DNA of 64,000 nucleotides from CAWGAJ01 sp963820545 (GCA_963820545.1 CAWGAJ010000002.1:806001-870000), one strand, 5' to 3'; positions 33,663-45,168 are shown, numbered from the stretch's first letter. The notes: generated by a model not told the origin, from the letters alone. Numbers and translations are program-made.

Positions 33663-35896
33663 CTACCAACACAGAACGCTGAGGATGTTGGAGTAATCGT
33701 CGGTCCACCCATGCACTCCGGCAAGCAGGGCAGGTCGAGACCAATGGGGATTTTCCGGAAGATTGCCCAGGTCGCTTTGGCGTCGGGCCATAACCAGGTA
33801 GCGTGAAGGATATTTGCCGTTGCGCTGTTCCTCCTCGGAGACTTTAAGATCGGCCCTGCCTAAGCAGACAAGATTATTTTTTTCGGCAAGCGCGGCCAGC
33901 ACCGGTTGCAGATTCAAATATCTGTTGGTGATATGAAGCACGAGGATGCCGTCGGGCTTGAGTTTGCGGCAATACAGTTGCAGGGCCTCTTGCGTGAGCA
34001 GGTGCATGGGAATGGAATCGGAGCTAAAGGCATCGAGAATGAGGGTGTCGTACTGGCCGTCGGCGGCATTGGCAAGCTGAAGCCGCGCGTTGCCCTCTAT
34101 CACTTCCCACTGACCTTGACACTGCTGGAGAAAGGTGAAGAGTTTAGGATCGGCGGCAATGCGGATAACGGCCGGGTCAATTTCGTAAAAGGTAAATCGT
34201 TGTTCGGGCTGCGCGTACGCCGCCATGCTGCCGGTGCCCAAGCCGATTACCCCGACTTGCCGTTTCGGCTTGGATTGATCGAAGCGCAAGAAATGTCTCC
34301 CAGCGGTCCCGTGCGGCTAAAATACCCGAGCGGTTCACAGCGCGGCGTGGGATACATTACTTGCAGACCGTGAATGATATTGCCATTGATCAGCACGTTA
34401 AACCGCTGCTGCATGACGCGAACTCTATTTACTCCATAAAAATTCCGCTCGGCAAGAAGGAGATCTCCTGATTGGGCGCTGAAGAAATAGCTCACGGTAA
34501 CATAGATCATGGCCACCCCAAGGGCGAAGCGGATAGGGCGCTCTCTGAATCCAAAGCAGATGATCGCCGGCACTCCATACACCAGCGCGCAAACCAGCAG
34601 GGTGCTCGGGGCCTCCAGTCGGCTGGTAAATCCCGCCATGGCCAACGCCACGGCAATCAAACCCATCAGCCACATCACGTCGCGCAGATTCATTTCGGTC
34701 CTTTTCGCGCCGCCTTTGCTCGGCGGTCTGAAAAAACAGGCCGCCACCAACATCATGGGATACTCGACCACGGAAGTGAAGATCTGCGGGGCCACCAGGG
34801 AGTTGAACATGCCGCCTAGCACTCCTCCCAAGCTCATCCACAAATAGAACTCCGTCAGGCGATTGCTCGCCGGCCTGCTGTGCGCCAACTCGCTGTGGCA
34901 AACCATGGCCACGATAAAGAACGTCAGCAAATGAATGGGAATGGTGATCCAAAACTTCATGGGATTGCGAAAGGCCAAAAGCGGCATCATCAGTATCGCG
35001 TAAGGCATGGCGGCGATCATCAGCCAGTGAGAAAGCAATGGTTTTCGCGCGAACACGATCACAAAACTGAGTAGGTACAAAACCAACGGTATCACCCACA
35101 GCAAAGGCGCCGATGCGATATCAGTGGAAATATGCGTGGTCACTCCCAACATCAGGCTGGAAGGGACAAATGCCAATAGGACCCAGTTTAACCGTTGCCA
35201 GAACAAAGAGGCCGGTTCCGCTGCCGACTGTTTGCCTTCATCTAGATGATCGGCCGGCCGCGGATCGTCGACTTGTTTGGCCGGCGGTGTTTGAGTCGTC
35301 CATCGGGAGGCGATCCACATGACCAGCGCGCAGCAGACGATCAAAAAAACCAACACCGCGTAACCCGCCGTCCAAACGTAAGTCTGCCTGAGTAATCCCA
35401 TGCGCGGCTCGATAAGAAACGGATAACTCAGCAGCGCCAAGAGACTGCCGGCGTTACTAGTGGAATAAAGGAAATACGGATCGCTGGAATCTGTGTGTCC
35501 TGTGTAGATGAACCACCGCTGCAATAAGGGCGCCGTCGTGGACACCACAAAGAAAGGCAGCCCCACCACGAGCGTCAGTTGGGCCAGCAGCCAAAGACTG
35601 GGATTCAGGTTGGGCGGCGGACCGGCGTATGTATTGAACAGAACCGGCAGCACCAACAGCGGCAGCAGGATCACGACCAGGTGCATCACCGCCTGGCGGC
35701 GAACACCCAAAAAGGAAGTTGAGAGATGGGTGTATCCGTAACCTAAGAGCAACACCATCTGGAAAAACACCATGCAGGTGTTCCAAACAGACGGAGTGCC
35801 GCCGTACTGGGGCAGAAGCATCTTGCCTACCATCGGTTCCATCGAGAACAGCAGGATTGCACTGGCAAAGATCGCGAACGAATAAAGTGCCAACAT
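33663..35896 (-). CDS. Membrane-fused spermidine-synthase-like protein (frameshifted near 34292)
   Basis: The N-terminal two thirds hold about 12 to 14 transmembrane helices beginning FAIFASAILLFSMEPMVGKM, a pattern of the fused MFS/spermidine synthase family. The C-terminal domain, after restoring one T at about 34291-34294 (GDIFLRFDQSKPKRQVGVIG), has LGTGSMAAYA, the FYEIDPAVIRIA acidic site and the DTLILDAFSSDSIPMHLLT block of the Rossmann methyltransferase/aminopropyltransferase fold. Substrate is unknown; true polyamine synthesis has not been shown for most of this family. About 744 residues. Confidence 0.85.
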
Positions 35897-36040
35897 GGGT
35901 AACTTCTTAAAGCGGCCTTGTTTTACAATAGGCCGTGACCGAAAAGGTGAATTGAAACTCGCGGAGCCTATTTCAAAATATATACAATTTAAACATGAAG
36001 GTGGAAAATGAATTGTATTGTATTATTGCCTTCACCCTGG

Positions 36041-36094
36041 CCCTCTCCCGGCGGGAGAGGGGATTGAATATAAATGTTCCTGGCGGGAGAGGGG
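36041..36094. repeat. CCCTCTCCC-GGC-GGGAGAGGG hairpin plus half copy
   Basis: Nine-base-pair perfect stem at 36041-36061 and a second GGCGGGAGAGGGG at about 36082-36094, directly 3' of the MscS-type gene. Relative at 13524-13544. Confidence 0.65.
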
Positions 36095-36099
36095 ACTGT

Positions 36100-39000
36100 T
36101 CATGCAACTTCGCGGGAGGGTAGTTTGTCATCGGGCATTTGACCGGTTCTCGGCGGCCAAGGCGCCGCACCGGCCGCAGGCGCTTGTCGCAACCAATTCA
36201 CGTCCAGCGTGCGCACGTGGATGTCTTGTTGCGGATAAGCGATTTCAATGCCGTTTTCCCGGATAGCACGATCAATGGCCACGTGCAGTTCATGGATCAC
36301 CATGGGACGGTTATCCAGATTGGGTAAAAAGCATTGCAGCACAAATTCCAGGGCACTGTTGCCAAAGGCCTCGAAAGTTACCATTGGCGGCGGATCAGCT
36401 AGCACCTGGGCATGATTCCGGGCAGCGCCGAGCAGCAGTTCAGTGGCTCGTTGGATATCAGTGCCGTAGGCCACGCCCACCTTGATTTGCACGCGGTTCA
36501 CCTGGTCCGAGAGGGTCCAATTCAGCACGCGACCGGTAATTACGTCCTTGTTGGGAATAATCAATTCCTTGCGGTCCTGATCGGTAATCGTTGTGGCCCT
36601 CATGCGGATGCGGGAAACCGTGCCGGTCACCTCGCCGATGGTAATTACGTCGCCCACGCGGATCGGCCGTTCCACGAGAATGATCAAACCGGAAACAAAA
36701 TTGGCGAAGATTTCCTGCAAGCCGAAGCCCAAACCCACGCTGATCGCCGCCAGCAGCCATTGGACTTTCGACCAGCCTAATCCCACGGCGTTGCAGGCGA
36801 ACACCGTTCCCAGAATTACGATCACGTACCGCGACACCGTGGCCGTGGCATAGCGCACGCCGGCATCGACCGGCAGATGCTGCAAAATGGCCATCTCCAG
36901 CAAGCCGGGAATGTTTTTGGCGGCAATCAAGGTTGTGGCTATGACCAGGATCGCCAGACCAAAGATGCGCGAGAGTCACCGATTCGGTTTTCAGCAAGGT
37001 CCGCGTGGTCGTGGAACCGTCGGCGCCGGCCATCGATTCGGTCACGTTCACCGTGGTCTTCCAGAGGTCTATGCGGTTGAGAATTCCCAAGGCGGGCAGT
37101 ACGTCGATCCAAATAAACCAAACGGCGAGCAATCCCGCCAAGGCCAAAGAATATTCCACCAGATGCCGGGTTTGACTGTTGATGGCGGCCAGATCGTGCT
37201 CTGCTTCAACGACTCCCCCGGCGGCCGATGAAACCGCGACTTCGGCCGGGGAAGAGTTTTGCAGCAGCAATGCCGCGCGCCGGCGGCGGGCTTTGGCCAT
37301 CGACAACTTGCGCCGATTGACCAGCACCCAACGCAATAAAAACGAACGCAGCAGTATCAAGCCCAAGAGCAGATAAACCGAAATTACCATGCGTATGGCA
37401 AGCTGCTGGCTGGTGTAGTAGTAACCTGCCGCGGCCAACGAGGCCAAACACAGCGGCAAGAGCACGGCCCCGGGATACCAGACGTAGCGCAGTCGATCGA
37501 TCCATGCGCCGCGCTGTAAGGCGAGATATTCCTTAAACATGCCTCCTGCGGGCCGCAAAATGCGCTGGAGGAAAAAGGCGAAAAGCAGCATCGCGCCCAC
37601 AAAGCACAGTCGTCCCAACGAGTCGTTCCAGCGTTCGTACTGTTCGGCGCGGAGCGTGGCCACGATCAGGACCAAGGGCAGCAATAGCGCCTTCAGCCAT
37701 TTGAGATGCTGTCTGAGCAGTTTCAGGCTATAGCTGGGCCAGCCCAAATGCGCTTCGCCCAATCCATTGGGCCGACAGATGGCGGTCAACAATTCCAGGG
37801 CGAAGAGCACTCGCGCCGCGGTGGCCAGCCCGCCGCCTAGGGCTTTGCAAAATTCCGCGGCCTCGGCGGCACTTGTCAATCGCCAGGACAAATATGCTAA
37901 AAATCCCGGCCAAACCGCCGCCATTAATAGCGTCAACAGCAAGGCTTCGACCGTGGGCATGAGCCGATAGCAATTTGCCGCTGCGGCCGCCTCGCCGATC
38001 CTGTGGATCTGGTTTCGCATCCGCCGCCGACAATAAATCAGCGGACCGAATACGCCGATCGCCAACAACAATACCGCCGGATTGCGCACGGCATCGACGC
38101 CCAATGCGCGGCCGATTTCCCCAAAGGCGCCTGGACCGGCAATCGTCCACAATGCCTGCCCGGCGCGGCTGGCGTCGGTTGTGCTTAATGCCGGCGCGCT
38201 GGCGATCCACAACACGCGCTCATCGATGAAGGTTGTGTATTTTTCCAAATCATTGATCAAGTCTTGTTCGGCCGTGTCTAAGTCCACGAGTTTGTCAAAG
38301 TAGATATTATGATCGCCGATTAATGCGTCTAAATAACTCTTCTCTGTTTGCAGCGACTCGCGCACCGCGTTTTCCAACTCCTGGTCTTCGGCCCGTGCTG
38401 CGGCGGAATTCATGTTTTCCAGCGCGGCTCGAACCTGCTGTTCCAGGTCGGCCAGCGCCGAACGGCGATCCTGCAATTGCAGCAAGGCCAACTGACTTTC
38501 GCGAATTGCCGTCTGCCGGGCGTTTATGTCGCGGCGATGGCTGTAAACATTGGGCAACGTTTCGCGCTGTTTGCGCAACAGCAATCCGATGGCGTTGCTG
38601 AGTCCCCCGGCTTCCACCTTTTCCCGCGTCCGTTTGGCCTGCTCCTTAAGCGCCGTAAGCTGCTGATTGGTTTGTTCTAATTGCCGCGTGCTATCGGCGA
38701 TGCGTTGGGCCAGTTCCTTGGCATTTCGGCCAAAGCGGCGTTTTCGTGGGCCAGGCGGCGCACCGCGGGATGGGCCTGGGTGGCCTCAAGCCGGGCCTGC
38801 TCAACCTGCTTTTCCGCCTCCTGCTGACGTCGCCGGTTGGCCGTTTCCCGCCAATGCTTGATCTCCTGCTCCACCAGCGCCACCCGTCGCGCATATAAGT
38901 CCCGCCGCAAGGGCAATAATTCCGCGGTGGCTTCGTAGGCGGCGATTTCCTGCTCATACGCCTGGATTTCTTGTTCCGTTGCCCGGCGCTGGGCTTCAAG

Positions 39001-39590
39001 TTGCAGCGCCGCGGCGCCGTTAATGCCGCTGCTTCGTCGGCCGGCGGCGGAGCTTGCAGTTGTTCATCAAGCTGGGCCAGTCGCTCCCGGGCGGTACTGC
39101 TCAATTTAGGAATCTCGGCCCGGCAACTTGCCCGACGCTTCGGCTCGGCCTCCAACTCGACCAATCGCTCGCGACAATCGTCCAGCTCGCTCTGTTTTTT
39201 GGAAATCAACTGGTCGATCTGCGCTAGATGGATGTTTTCCGGCATCTGCAAGGAAGGCTCGGCCGGCAAGGCAGCCAGATCACTTTTGGTTTCAGGCAGA
39301 TCATCGGCAGCCGCCGCTGACATCTTCTCGAATCGTGACGCGCTTGCCAACCAGGTTTGCCCGGAGTCTAATTCCCTGATCGCCTGCTGATAATATTCCC
39401 GGATTTTTGCCTTTGTGGTCTCGTCCAGATCGCGCGAATCCTCGAGTTGTTTCAGCCGGCTTTGAATAATTTCTATGGAAACGACATTGGCCGAAGGCTT
39501 GTCAGACTTGGTTTGCGCATAGGCTGCTGCCGCCAATAACAGCCCAAAGGCTGACACCAGAAATCGACACTGCCAAGAGATTTTGGTCAT
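36100..39590 (-). CDS. Large MscS/MscK-type mechanosensitive channel (three frameshifts)
   Basis: Osmotic-stress release channel of the inner membrane. ATG 39590 opens a signal peptide (CRFLVSAFGLLLAAAAYAQ). About 400 residues of periplasmic coiled coil follow, with repeated Gln/Glu/Arg-rich helices, then about ten membrane helices. The MscS core has LAAISVGLGFGLQEIFANFV and SGLIILVERPIRVGDVITIG, then the beta domain (TITDQDRKELIIPNKDVITG). Indels at about 39020, 38735 and 36968 split the frame; restoring them gives one protein of about 1,160 residues, MscK-like in size. All pore-lining Gly/Ala residues are present. Confidence 0.87.
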
Positions 39591-39713
39591 CGTTATTTCA
39601 AATATAAAAATTCCGTCGGCCAAACGTGAAGATGCTATCGCTGCCAGCACAAGCATATTCCAAGCGGGTTGACTTTTACTGCCATTAATCCGATTTAGCA
39701 AGAGCAAAACCTA

Positions 39714-39988
39714 TGATAGGCAATAGGCGATAGAGTCTTTGTTTGAGGTTTAAGCGCGTTTTCGCGCATCAAGTACAGTAGTTTGTTCAGTATATCATAT
39801 AGCCGCGACCGTTGATCGCGCTTTGGTTGCGGCCGAAGACCGCGATATGTAATAGAGGAGGGTCGACAGTGGTCGGTGCTCGGTGGGCAGTGTAAATGAG
39901 TAAGCGTTTGTGAAATTTTTCAACCTTCATTTCTCATCTCTCATCCTTCCTCATTTCTCCTTCGCCCCTCTCCCCTCACCCCTCGCCC
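39714..39988. repeat. Three 7-bp repeat arrays and a GATAGAG/GCCGCGAC element
   Basis: 39714-39734: heptads TGATAGG, CAATAGG, CGATAGA leading into a GATAGAG block with TTTTCGCGCA and a GCCGCGACC...hairpin. 39862-39896: heptads GTCGACA, GTGGTCG, GTGCTCG, GTGGGCA. 39926-39988: nine pyrimidine-rich heptads grading from TTCATTT through CTCATCC to CTCGCCC. The 419-base gap between two genes is almost entirely repeat. The last array ends 21 bases before the kinase ATG. Confidence 0.75.
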
Positions 39989-40009
39989 TTGACTTGATAT
40001 ACTGAGTAC

Positions 40010-42113
40010 ATGAGCACTGATCCCACACAAATCCAAGGCGGCCAAGAACAACGCCTTTCCCGTGAAATAAGCCTCAAGCGGGGACATCCGCCCACGCATG
40101 TGCCGGGCTATGATTTTGAAAAAATGCTCGGCACCGGGGCTTATGGCGAGGTCTGGGTGGCAGTGGAGCGCAATACCGGCCGTAGAGTAGCCATTAAATT
40201 TTACTCCCATCGGGGGGGACTCGATTGGTCGCTCCTCAGCCGCGAAGTCGAAAAACTCGCCTTTCTGTTTGCCGATCGTTACGTAGTGCAGTTGCTCGGC
40301 GTGGGCTGGGAGGCCGAGCCGCCTTATTACATCATGGAGTATCTCCAGCCGGGCTCGCTGGCCGACCGCTTGCAGCAAGGGCCTTTGCCCGCGGAACAAG
40401 CCGTGGAGCTATTCCGCGATATTGCCGTTGGTCTGGTCCACGCCCATGGCAAGGGCGTACTGCATTGCGATCTGAAGCCGGCCAACATCCTCCTCGATCA
40501 GGACAATAAACCTCGTCTGGCCGATTTCGGTCAATCGCGGCTTTCCCACGAACAGATGCCGGCCTTGGGCACAATGTTCTACATGGCCCCGGAACAGGCC
40601 GATTTGGAAGCCATGCCCGACGCCCGCTGGGACGTCTACGCTTTGGGGGCCCTTTTATATTGCATGTTGACCGGACATCCGCCGTACTACGCCGAAACAA
40701 CCGCGGAACAGTTTGAGCGAACAGTCGAGCTTAAGCAGCGGCTCAGTCAATATCGGCGGATGATCGAACAGTCGCCGCCGCCTGCCGAGCACCGCAAACT
40801 GCCGGGAGTGGATGCCTTGCTGGCGGAAATTGTCGATCGCTGCCTGGCCGCCGATCCCCAGCGGCGATTTCCCAACGTGCAAGCCGTGCTCGACGCCCTG
40901 AACGACCGCCAGGCGCGCTGCGCGGCGGCCGATGATGGTCCTGGGCGCGATCGGGCCGGCGCTGCTCTTGGCGGTGGTGACGTGGTTCGCCTGGCAGGGA
41001 TTTCGCGCGGCCTTACAGGAATCGAACGCCGCCTTGACGGACCGGGTCTTGGAAAGCACGCGTTTTGCCGCCCAATATGCCGCCCGTACCGCCTCCAACG
41101 AATTGGAACGCCGCTTTCAACTCGTGGAACAGGTGGCCGATTCCGATCGCTTTCGCGCGGCGATTCAAAACGCCCTGGACCAGCCCGAGTTTAAAAAACT
41201 TGTCACGCAATTAGGCGATCCGAAACTGTCCGAGGAACAGCAACAATCGCTGCGGGAAGAATTTCGCGACAATCCGCAGCGGAAAAAATTACAGCGTGCT
41301 TTCGCCTCGCTCATTCCGGCCACAATGCGCCCCCGGGAAGAAGAGGAGGTGGCGAGTTGGTTCTTTTGCGACGCCCAAGGTCTTTCCATGGTGCGCGTGC
41401 CCGAAAGCCGCACCATCGGCAAGAATTTCGCCTGGCGCAGCTATTTTCACGGCGGACCGCGCGACATGAACGAGTCCTGGCGCCTGCAATCCGGAGCCCA
41501 GCTCAGCGCCGCCAATCTCTCGGCCGTGTTCCGTTCGCAGGCCACCTCGCGCTGGATCGTGGCCGTCTCCACGCCGATGTTCGACGATTCCCCCGCGAAA
41601 AAATTCCTCGGCGTGGTGGCCATGACCGTGGAGGTGGGCAAGTTTATTGAACTGCACTGCGCAGCGGCGATCAGCAATTCGCCGTGTTGGTCGATCGCCG
41701 CGAAGGCGACAACACCGGCGTGATCCTCCAGCATCGCGCTGTTCGACAAATTGCTGGATAAACAAGGAGAGTTGCCGGAGCGATTCAAAGACTGCCGTCT
41801 CCTGGCCCAGGACCTGCCCGACGTTGCCCAGCGCCAAAAAAATTATCTCGATCCCTTGGCCGCCGACCCGGAAGGGCGCGCGTACCGCTGTCATTGGCTC
41901 GCCCAGATGGAGCCCGTGATGGTCCGCGGCAAAGATACCGGTTGGGTGGTGATCGTGCAGACAGCCTACGACGCCGTCATTGGATCGACGCTTGATGAAC
42001 TATTTAGAGGTTTAATTCGTTACGGCCTGACCGCGCTGCTAATGATCGCCTTGGTGATGCTGGCCCTCTGGGTCTGGGCCGGCAGTATTAGCAGAAAAGT
42101 GAATAGTGGCTAG
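40010..42113 (+). CDS. Transmembrane Ser/Thr kinase with extracytoplasmic Cache-like sensor (three frameshifts)
   Basis: Hanks-type kinase (residues about 30-300): MLGTGAYGEVW (P-loop), VAIKFY (Lys), VLHCDLKPANILLDQ (catalytic), LADFGQSR, TMFYMAPEQADLEAMPDARW. A membrane helix (IGPALLLAVVTWFAWQGF) then leads to a Cache-like extracytoplasmic sensor with WFFCDAQGLSMVRVPESRTI and WIVAVSTPMFDDSPAKKFLG, and a second membrane helix (LLMIALVMLALWVWAG). Indels at about 40912, 41663 and 41735 interrupt it; joined length is about 700 residues. Its probable downstream partner is the FHA-domain cyclase encoded next. Confidence 0.88.
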
Positions 42114-42116
42114 TCC

Positions 42117-42285
42117 GCATTTCTCACCGTAGGGTGGGACAAGGTCGCGCAAGTTGTTGGTGGGGCCACGCAAACTGATAAATATGTGATTTACAGCCTG
42201 TACGATGGCGAGCATTCAATCCGCGACCGAAGTCCCACCACGAATACAGTTTGCTTGATCCACCCTACATATTGGTGAGAAATGC
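42117..42285. repeat. 169-bp element with terminal inverted repeats
   Basis: Left arm GCATTTCTCACC + GTAGGGTGG (42117-42137); right arm CCACCCTAC (42260-42268), five bases, then GGTGAGAAATGC (42274-42285). The arms are exactly complementary apart from that gap. The interior has further pairing (GGTGGGACTTCGGTCGCGG read inverted against GTGGGACAAGGTCGCG). It starts four bases after the kinase stop. No transposase; MITE-like. Confidence 0.65.
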
Positions 42286-42307
42286 AGGCTAGTGGAGTGG
42301 CGAGTGT

Positions 42308-42360
42308 CGAGCGGCCGGCGTTATAAAGTTTAGGCGAGCGGCCGGCGTTAGCCGGCTGAG
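42308..42360. repeat. Partial and full GAGCGGCCGGCGT hairpin
   Basis: A truncated copy (42308-42322) is followed by a full copy (42332-42360) of the element at 33632-33660. Confidence 0.65.
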
Positions 42361-42386
42361 GTAACAACTTAATTTAAATTATTCCT

Positions 42387-44368
42387 ATGCCCGACCTGAT
42401 TGCCCAAGGAATCGAAGTTCAACAGCGCTGGCGTCGAGGACTGCCGGAGCGAGAAGAGGTGATCCTGGGCCGACTGGGTGGAACCTGGGCCGCGCCCTGG
42501 GATCAGCACATCTCCCGCCGGCACGCCCGACTGTTCTGGAACGGCACGCGCCTGGAAGTCGCCCGCCTGCCCGATGCCCACAATCCCATCTTTCATCGCG
42601 GTAAAGAGGAGGATCGTTTTAGTATCGAGCCGGGCGATCATTTTGTGATTGGTCAGACCGCCTTCACGCTTGCCGACCAGCGCGTGAACATTACCGCCGC
42701 TGCGCCCCAGCCGGTGCAGCAGCAATCCTTCAGCGCCCAATATCTGCGCCAGTTGCAGTTTCGCAATCCCGACTACCGCATCGAGGTCCTCAGCCGTCTG
42801 CCCGACGTGATTTCCGGCGCGGCCGGAGACGAGGAACTGGTCGTGCGTCTGGTGAGCATGTTGCTGGCGGGCGTTCCCCGCGCCGACGCCGCGGCAGTGG
42901 TGGCCGTGGAAGAAGAGGGACTAGTGACGAAGGGCGAGGGGCGAGAGGAAGAGAGCGGACAGGGAACAGCGGACAGCGCACAGGGAAAAGAAATGTTTAG
43001 CCCCGGCACTTGTGCCGGGAGTCTTTCAGATCAAAATCCCCAGGGGCAAAGGCCCCACGACGAAGAAGTGAGTGCAAAAACAAACAATGAATCGTCCCTA
43101 GCCGAGCTTCCACCAGCTACTGATCTTTCTCGCTTCTCCGATCAAGACCGGCCTCCGGTGCAAATCCTGCATTGGGATCAGCGCCTGGTCATTAGTTCTG
43201 ATTTCCAGCCCAGCCAGGGCTTAATCCTTGAATCACTGCGCCAGCGCCAGAGTGTATTGCACGTTTGGCGCGGGGCTGAGACCAGCGGTGCCGATTCGTT
43301 CACCGAAAGCGAAAACTACGACTGGGCCTTTTGCACGCCGGTTTTGGGCAAGAGCTCTTCGGGCTGGGCGCTGTACGTGGCCGGCCGATTCAATGTCGAA
43401 CGCATGGGTGTCACCTCCTCGTCCGATCCCAACGATCTGCGCGAAGACGTGAAATTCACCGAATTGGTCGCTGCCATGCTCAGTTCCCTGCGCCAGATGC
43501 GCTTGTTGGAACATCGCCATGCCACGCTTAGTCAGTTCTTTTCCCCGGTGGTGCTCAAGACTCTGGCCGCCGAGGATCCGGAGGTCGTACTGGCGCCGCG
43601 CGAGACAGTGGTCTCGGTGCTGTTTTGCGACTTGCGCGGCTTTTCGCGCGAGTCGGAACGTCAGGCCCACGATCTGCTCGGACTGTTGCAGCGGGTGAGT
43701 AAGGCCTTGGGCATGATGACCCGCTCGATCCGTGAGCAAGGCGGCGTGGTGGGCGATTTCCAGGGCGACGCCGCCATGGGCTTTTGGGGCTGGCCCCTGC
43801 AACAAAAGGACGCCGTGCTCCGCACCTGCCGCGCCGCCCTGGCGATCCGCGAGGAATTCGAGGCCACGGCAGGCTTCCATGCCGGCATCGGCGTGGCCAC
43901 AGGCAAGGCAGTGGCCGGAAAAATCGGCACCACCGATCAGGTAAAAGTGACCGTCTTCGGGCCGGTCGTGAATCTCGCTTCGCGCCTGGAAAATATGACC
44001 AAAATCTTTCGCGCCCGATCCTCTTGGACGAAACCACTGCCCGGGCCGTGCGCCGGCAGGTCCCCCGCGACGTTGCCCGGGTAAGGCGCCTGGCCGTGGT
44101 AAGACCCTATGGACTGGACACGGTCTTGGAAGTCAGCGAACTCCTGCCGCCGGCCGCGAAATATCCGCTCTTGAGCGATGAACATATAGCTAATTACGAA
44201 ATGGCCCTCGATCAATTCCTTTCCCGCAATTGGTCTGCGGCCTTTGAACTATTGCACCGCATTCCCGCCGAAGACGAGGGCAAAGATTTTCTCACCGTCT
44301 ACATCGCCGAGCACAACCGCCGCCCGCCGCCCGCCTGGGACGGCGTCATCCCCCTGGAAAGCAAATAA
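42387..44368 (+). CDS. FHA-GAF-class III adenylate/guanylate cyclase (frameshifted near 44013)
   Basis: N-terminal FHA domain (about residues 1-95): VILGRLGGTWAAPWDQHISR, then RHARLFWNGTRLEVARL; it should bind phosphothreonine. A GAF-like region covers about 115-380. The cyclase domain (about 395-570) has VSVLFCDLRGFSRESERQAH (metal Asp), GDFQGDAAMGFWGWP and HAGIGVATGKAVAGKIGTTD. After LENMTKIFRA one base is missing; restored, it runs PILLDETTARAVRRQVPRD and ends at 44368. About 660 residues. The GAF region contains a 7-bp repeat and a REP hairpin (42932-43021) as coding DNA. Neighbour of the Ser/Thr kinase on the same strand. Confidence 0.88.
42932..43021. repeat. 7-bp repeats and a TTTAGCCCCG hairpin inside the cyclase gene
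   Basis: Heptads GGGCGAG x2 (42932-42945) and GCGGACA / GGGAACA units (42955-42989) are followed by a TTTAGCCCCG...CGGGAG palindrome (42995-43021). Both are otherwise intergenic families here. They are read through in frame as a charged Gly/Glu linker followed by MFSPGTCAGS. Confidence 0.75.
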
Positions 44369-44396
44369 TTTATATCGCATCTTAGTTGATTAGCAG

Positions 44397-44416
44397 TAGG
44401 GTGCATGAAATGCACC
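44397..44416. repeat. Single TAGGGTGCATGAAATGCACC arm
   Basis: Solo copy of the arm that forms the inverted repeat at 18151-18213, 28 bases after the cyclase stop. Confidence 0.65.
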
Positions 44417-44889
44417 AAATTACTATGCCTATCGGGCATTATTTAATCTCTCGTTCCCAGTGCTCCCGCGTGGCAACGCCAACCGCTTGCGGTTCCCTCG
44501 TTCCCATTTCTCTAACGCCGTTTTCCCTCGTTCCCATGCTCTGCCTGGGAACGCTTGTGTGCCACTGCTGGCTGCAATTTGAAATTTGCAATTTGCATTT
44601 TTCAATTTGCAATCTTTTCTATCCACCGCCCACCGCCCACTGCCCACTAGTTTTTTCTCCTCGTTCCCATGCTCTGCCTGGGAACGCTTTTCCGCTTGCG
44701 GTTTCGCACCGCCCGCTCCCCACTCGCCGTGTGCCACTTCCCGGCTTGACAGCCAGTGCATTCCTACCCGCAGCCAACCAACCCTGGTGTCCCGTCGGTC
44801 TTTTTCTTCCTTTTTCTCCACCCCGTTTTCAGAGGGGTTTGGCAATGGTACAATGGATGTTTTCCTGGGCATAAACTAGGAGGGCGGTC
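44417..44889. other. Gene-free, repeat-dense stretch at the left edge of the helicase island
   Basis: Contains two GTTCCCATGCTC...GGGAACG hairpins (44527-44555, 44661-44687) with decayed copies around 44453 and 44508, and the left copy of the 92-bp direct repeat (44557-44648). No gene. Confidence 0.65.
44557..44648. repeat. 92-bp direct repeat, left copy
   Basis: Aligns without gaps to 50109-50200 with five mismatches by my count. It contains GTGTGCCACTGCTGGCTGCA, a palindrome-rich core (AATTTGAAATTTGCAATT) and four heptads of the CCCACCG/CCCACTG type. The two copies bracket the helicase gene. Confidence 0.8.
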
Positions 44890-45138
44890 ATGGCGAAAAA
44901 GGAAAAAAGCGGCAATCGTCGGAAACAAGAAGAAATCAAGCAATGTGCGTCGTCATACTGTTTGCGACGTTTCCGACGGCCCGTTTCCACGGCCCTATTT
45001 TACTTCCAAACATACCTACAGTTCGCCTTGGCGGATGGGCATGTCACCCGCATTAATCACATATCATGCCTTTTATCCTGTGGTCCGCATCTTCTCCCTA
45101 AATTGCTTAACATGAACCTACTAGACAGTTATGTTTAA
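44890..45138 (+). CDS. Small ORF of unknown function before the helicase
   Basis: ATG at 44890 has a very good AGGAGGG eight bases upstream and begins MAKKEKSGNRRKQEEIKQ, a basic helix. The following 60 residues look unlike a folded protein (CLRRFRRPVSTALFYF), so it may be the truncated or frame-broken remainder of a gene that once began here. It ends 30 bases before the helicase start on the same strand. No family recognised. Confidence 0.3.
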   Translation: MAKKEKSGNRRKQEEIKQCASSYCLRRFRRPVSTALFYFQTYLQFALADGHVTRINHISCLLSCGPHLLPKLLNMNLLDSYV

Positions 45139-45168
45139 TAAAGTCATTAACAATGCGGGCAAAGCAAA

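Noticed and set aside
40010..42113. Reading the kinase and the Cache sensor as two separate genes
   Set aside because: There is no ribosome-binding site at the second frame and one extra G at about 40912 explains the break; kinase-transmembrane-sensor fusions are usual in planctomycetes.
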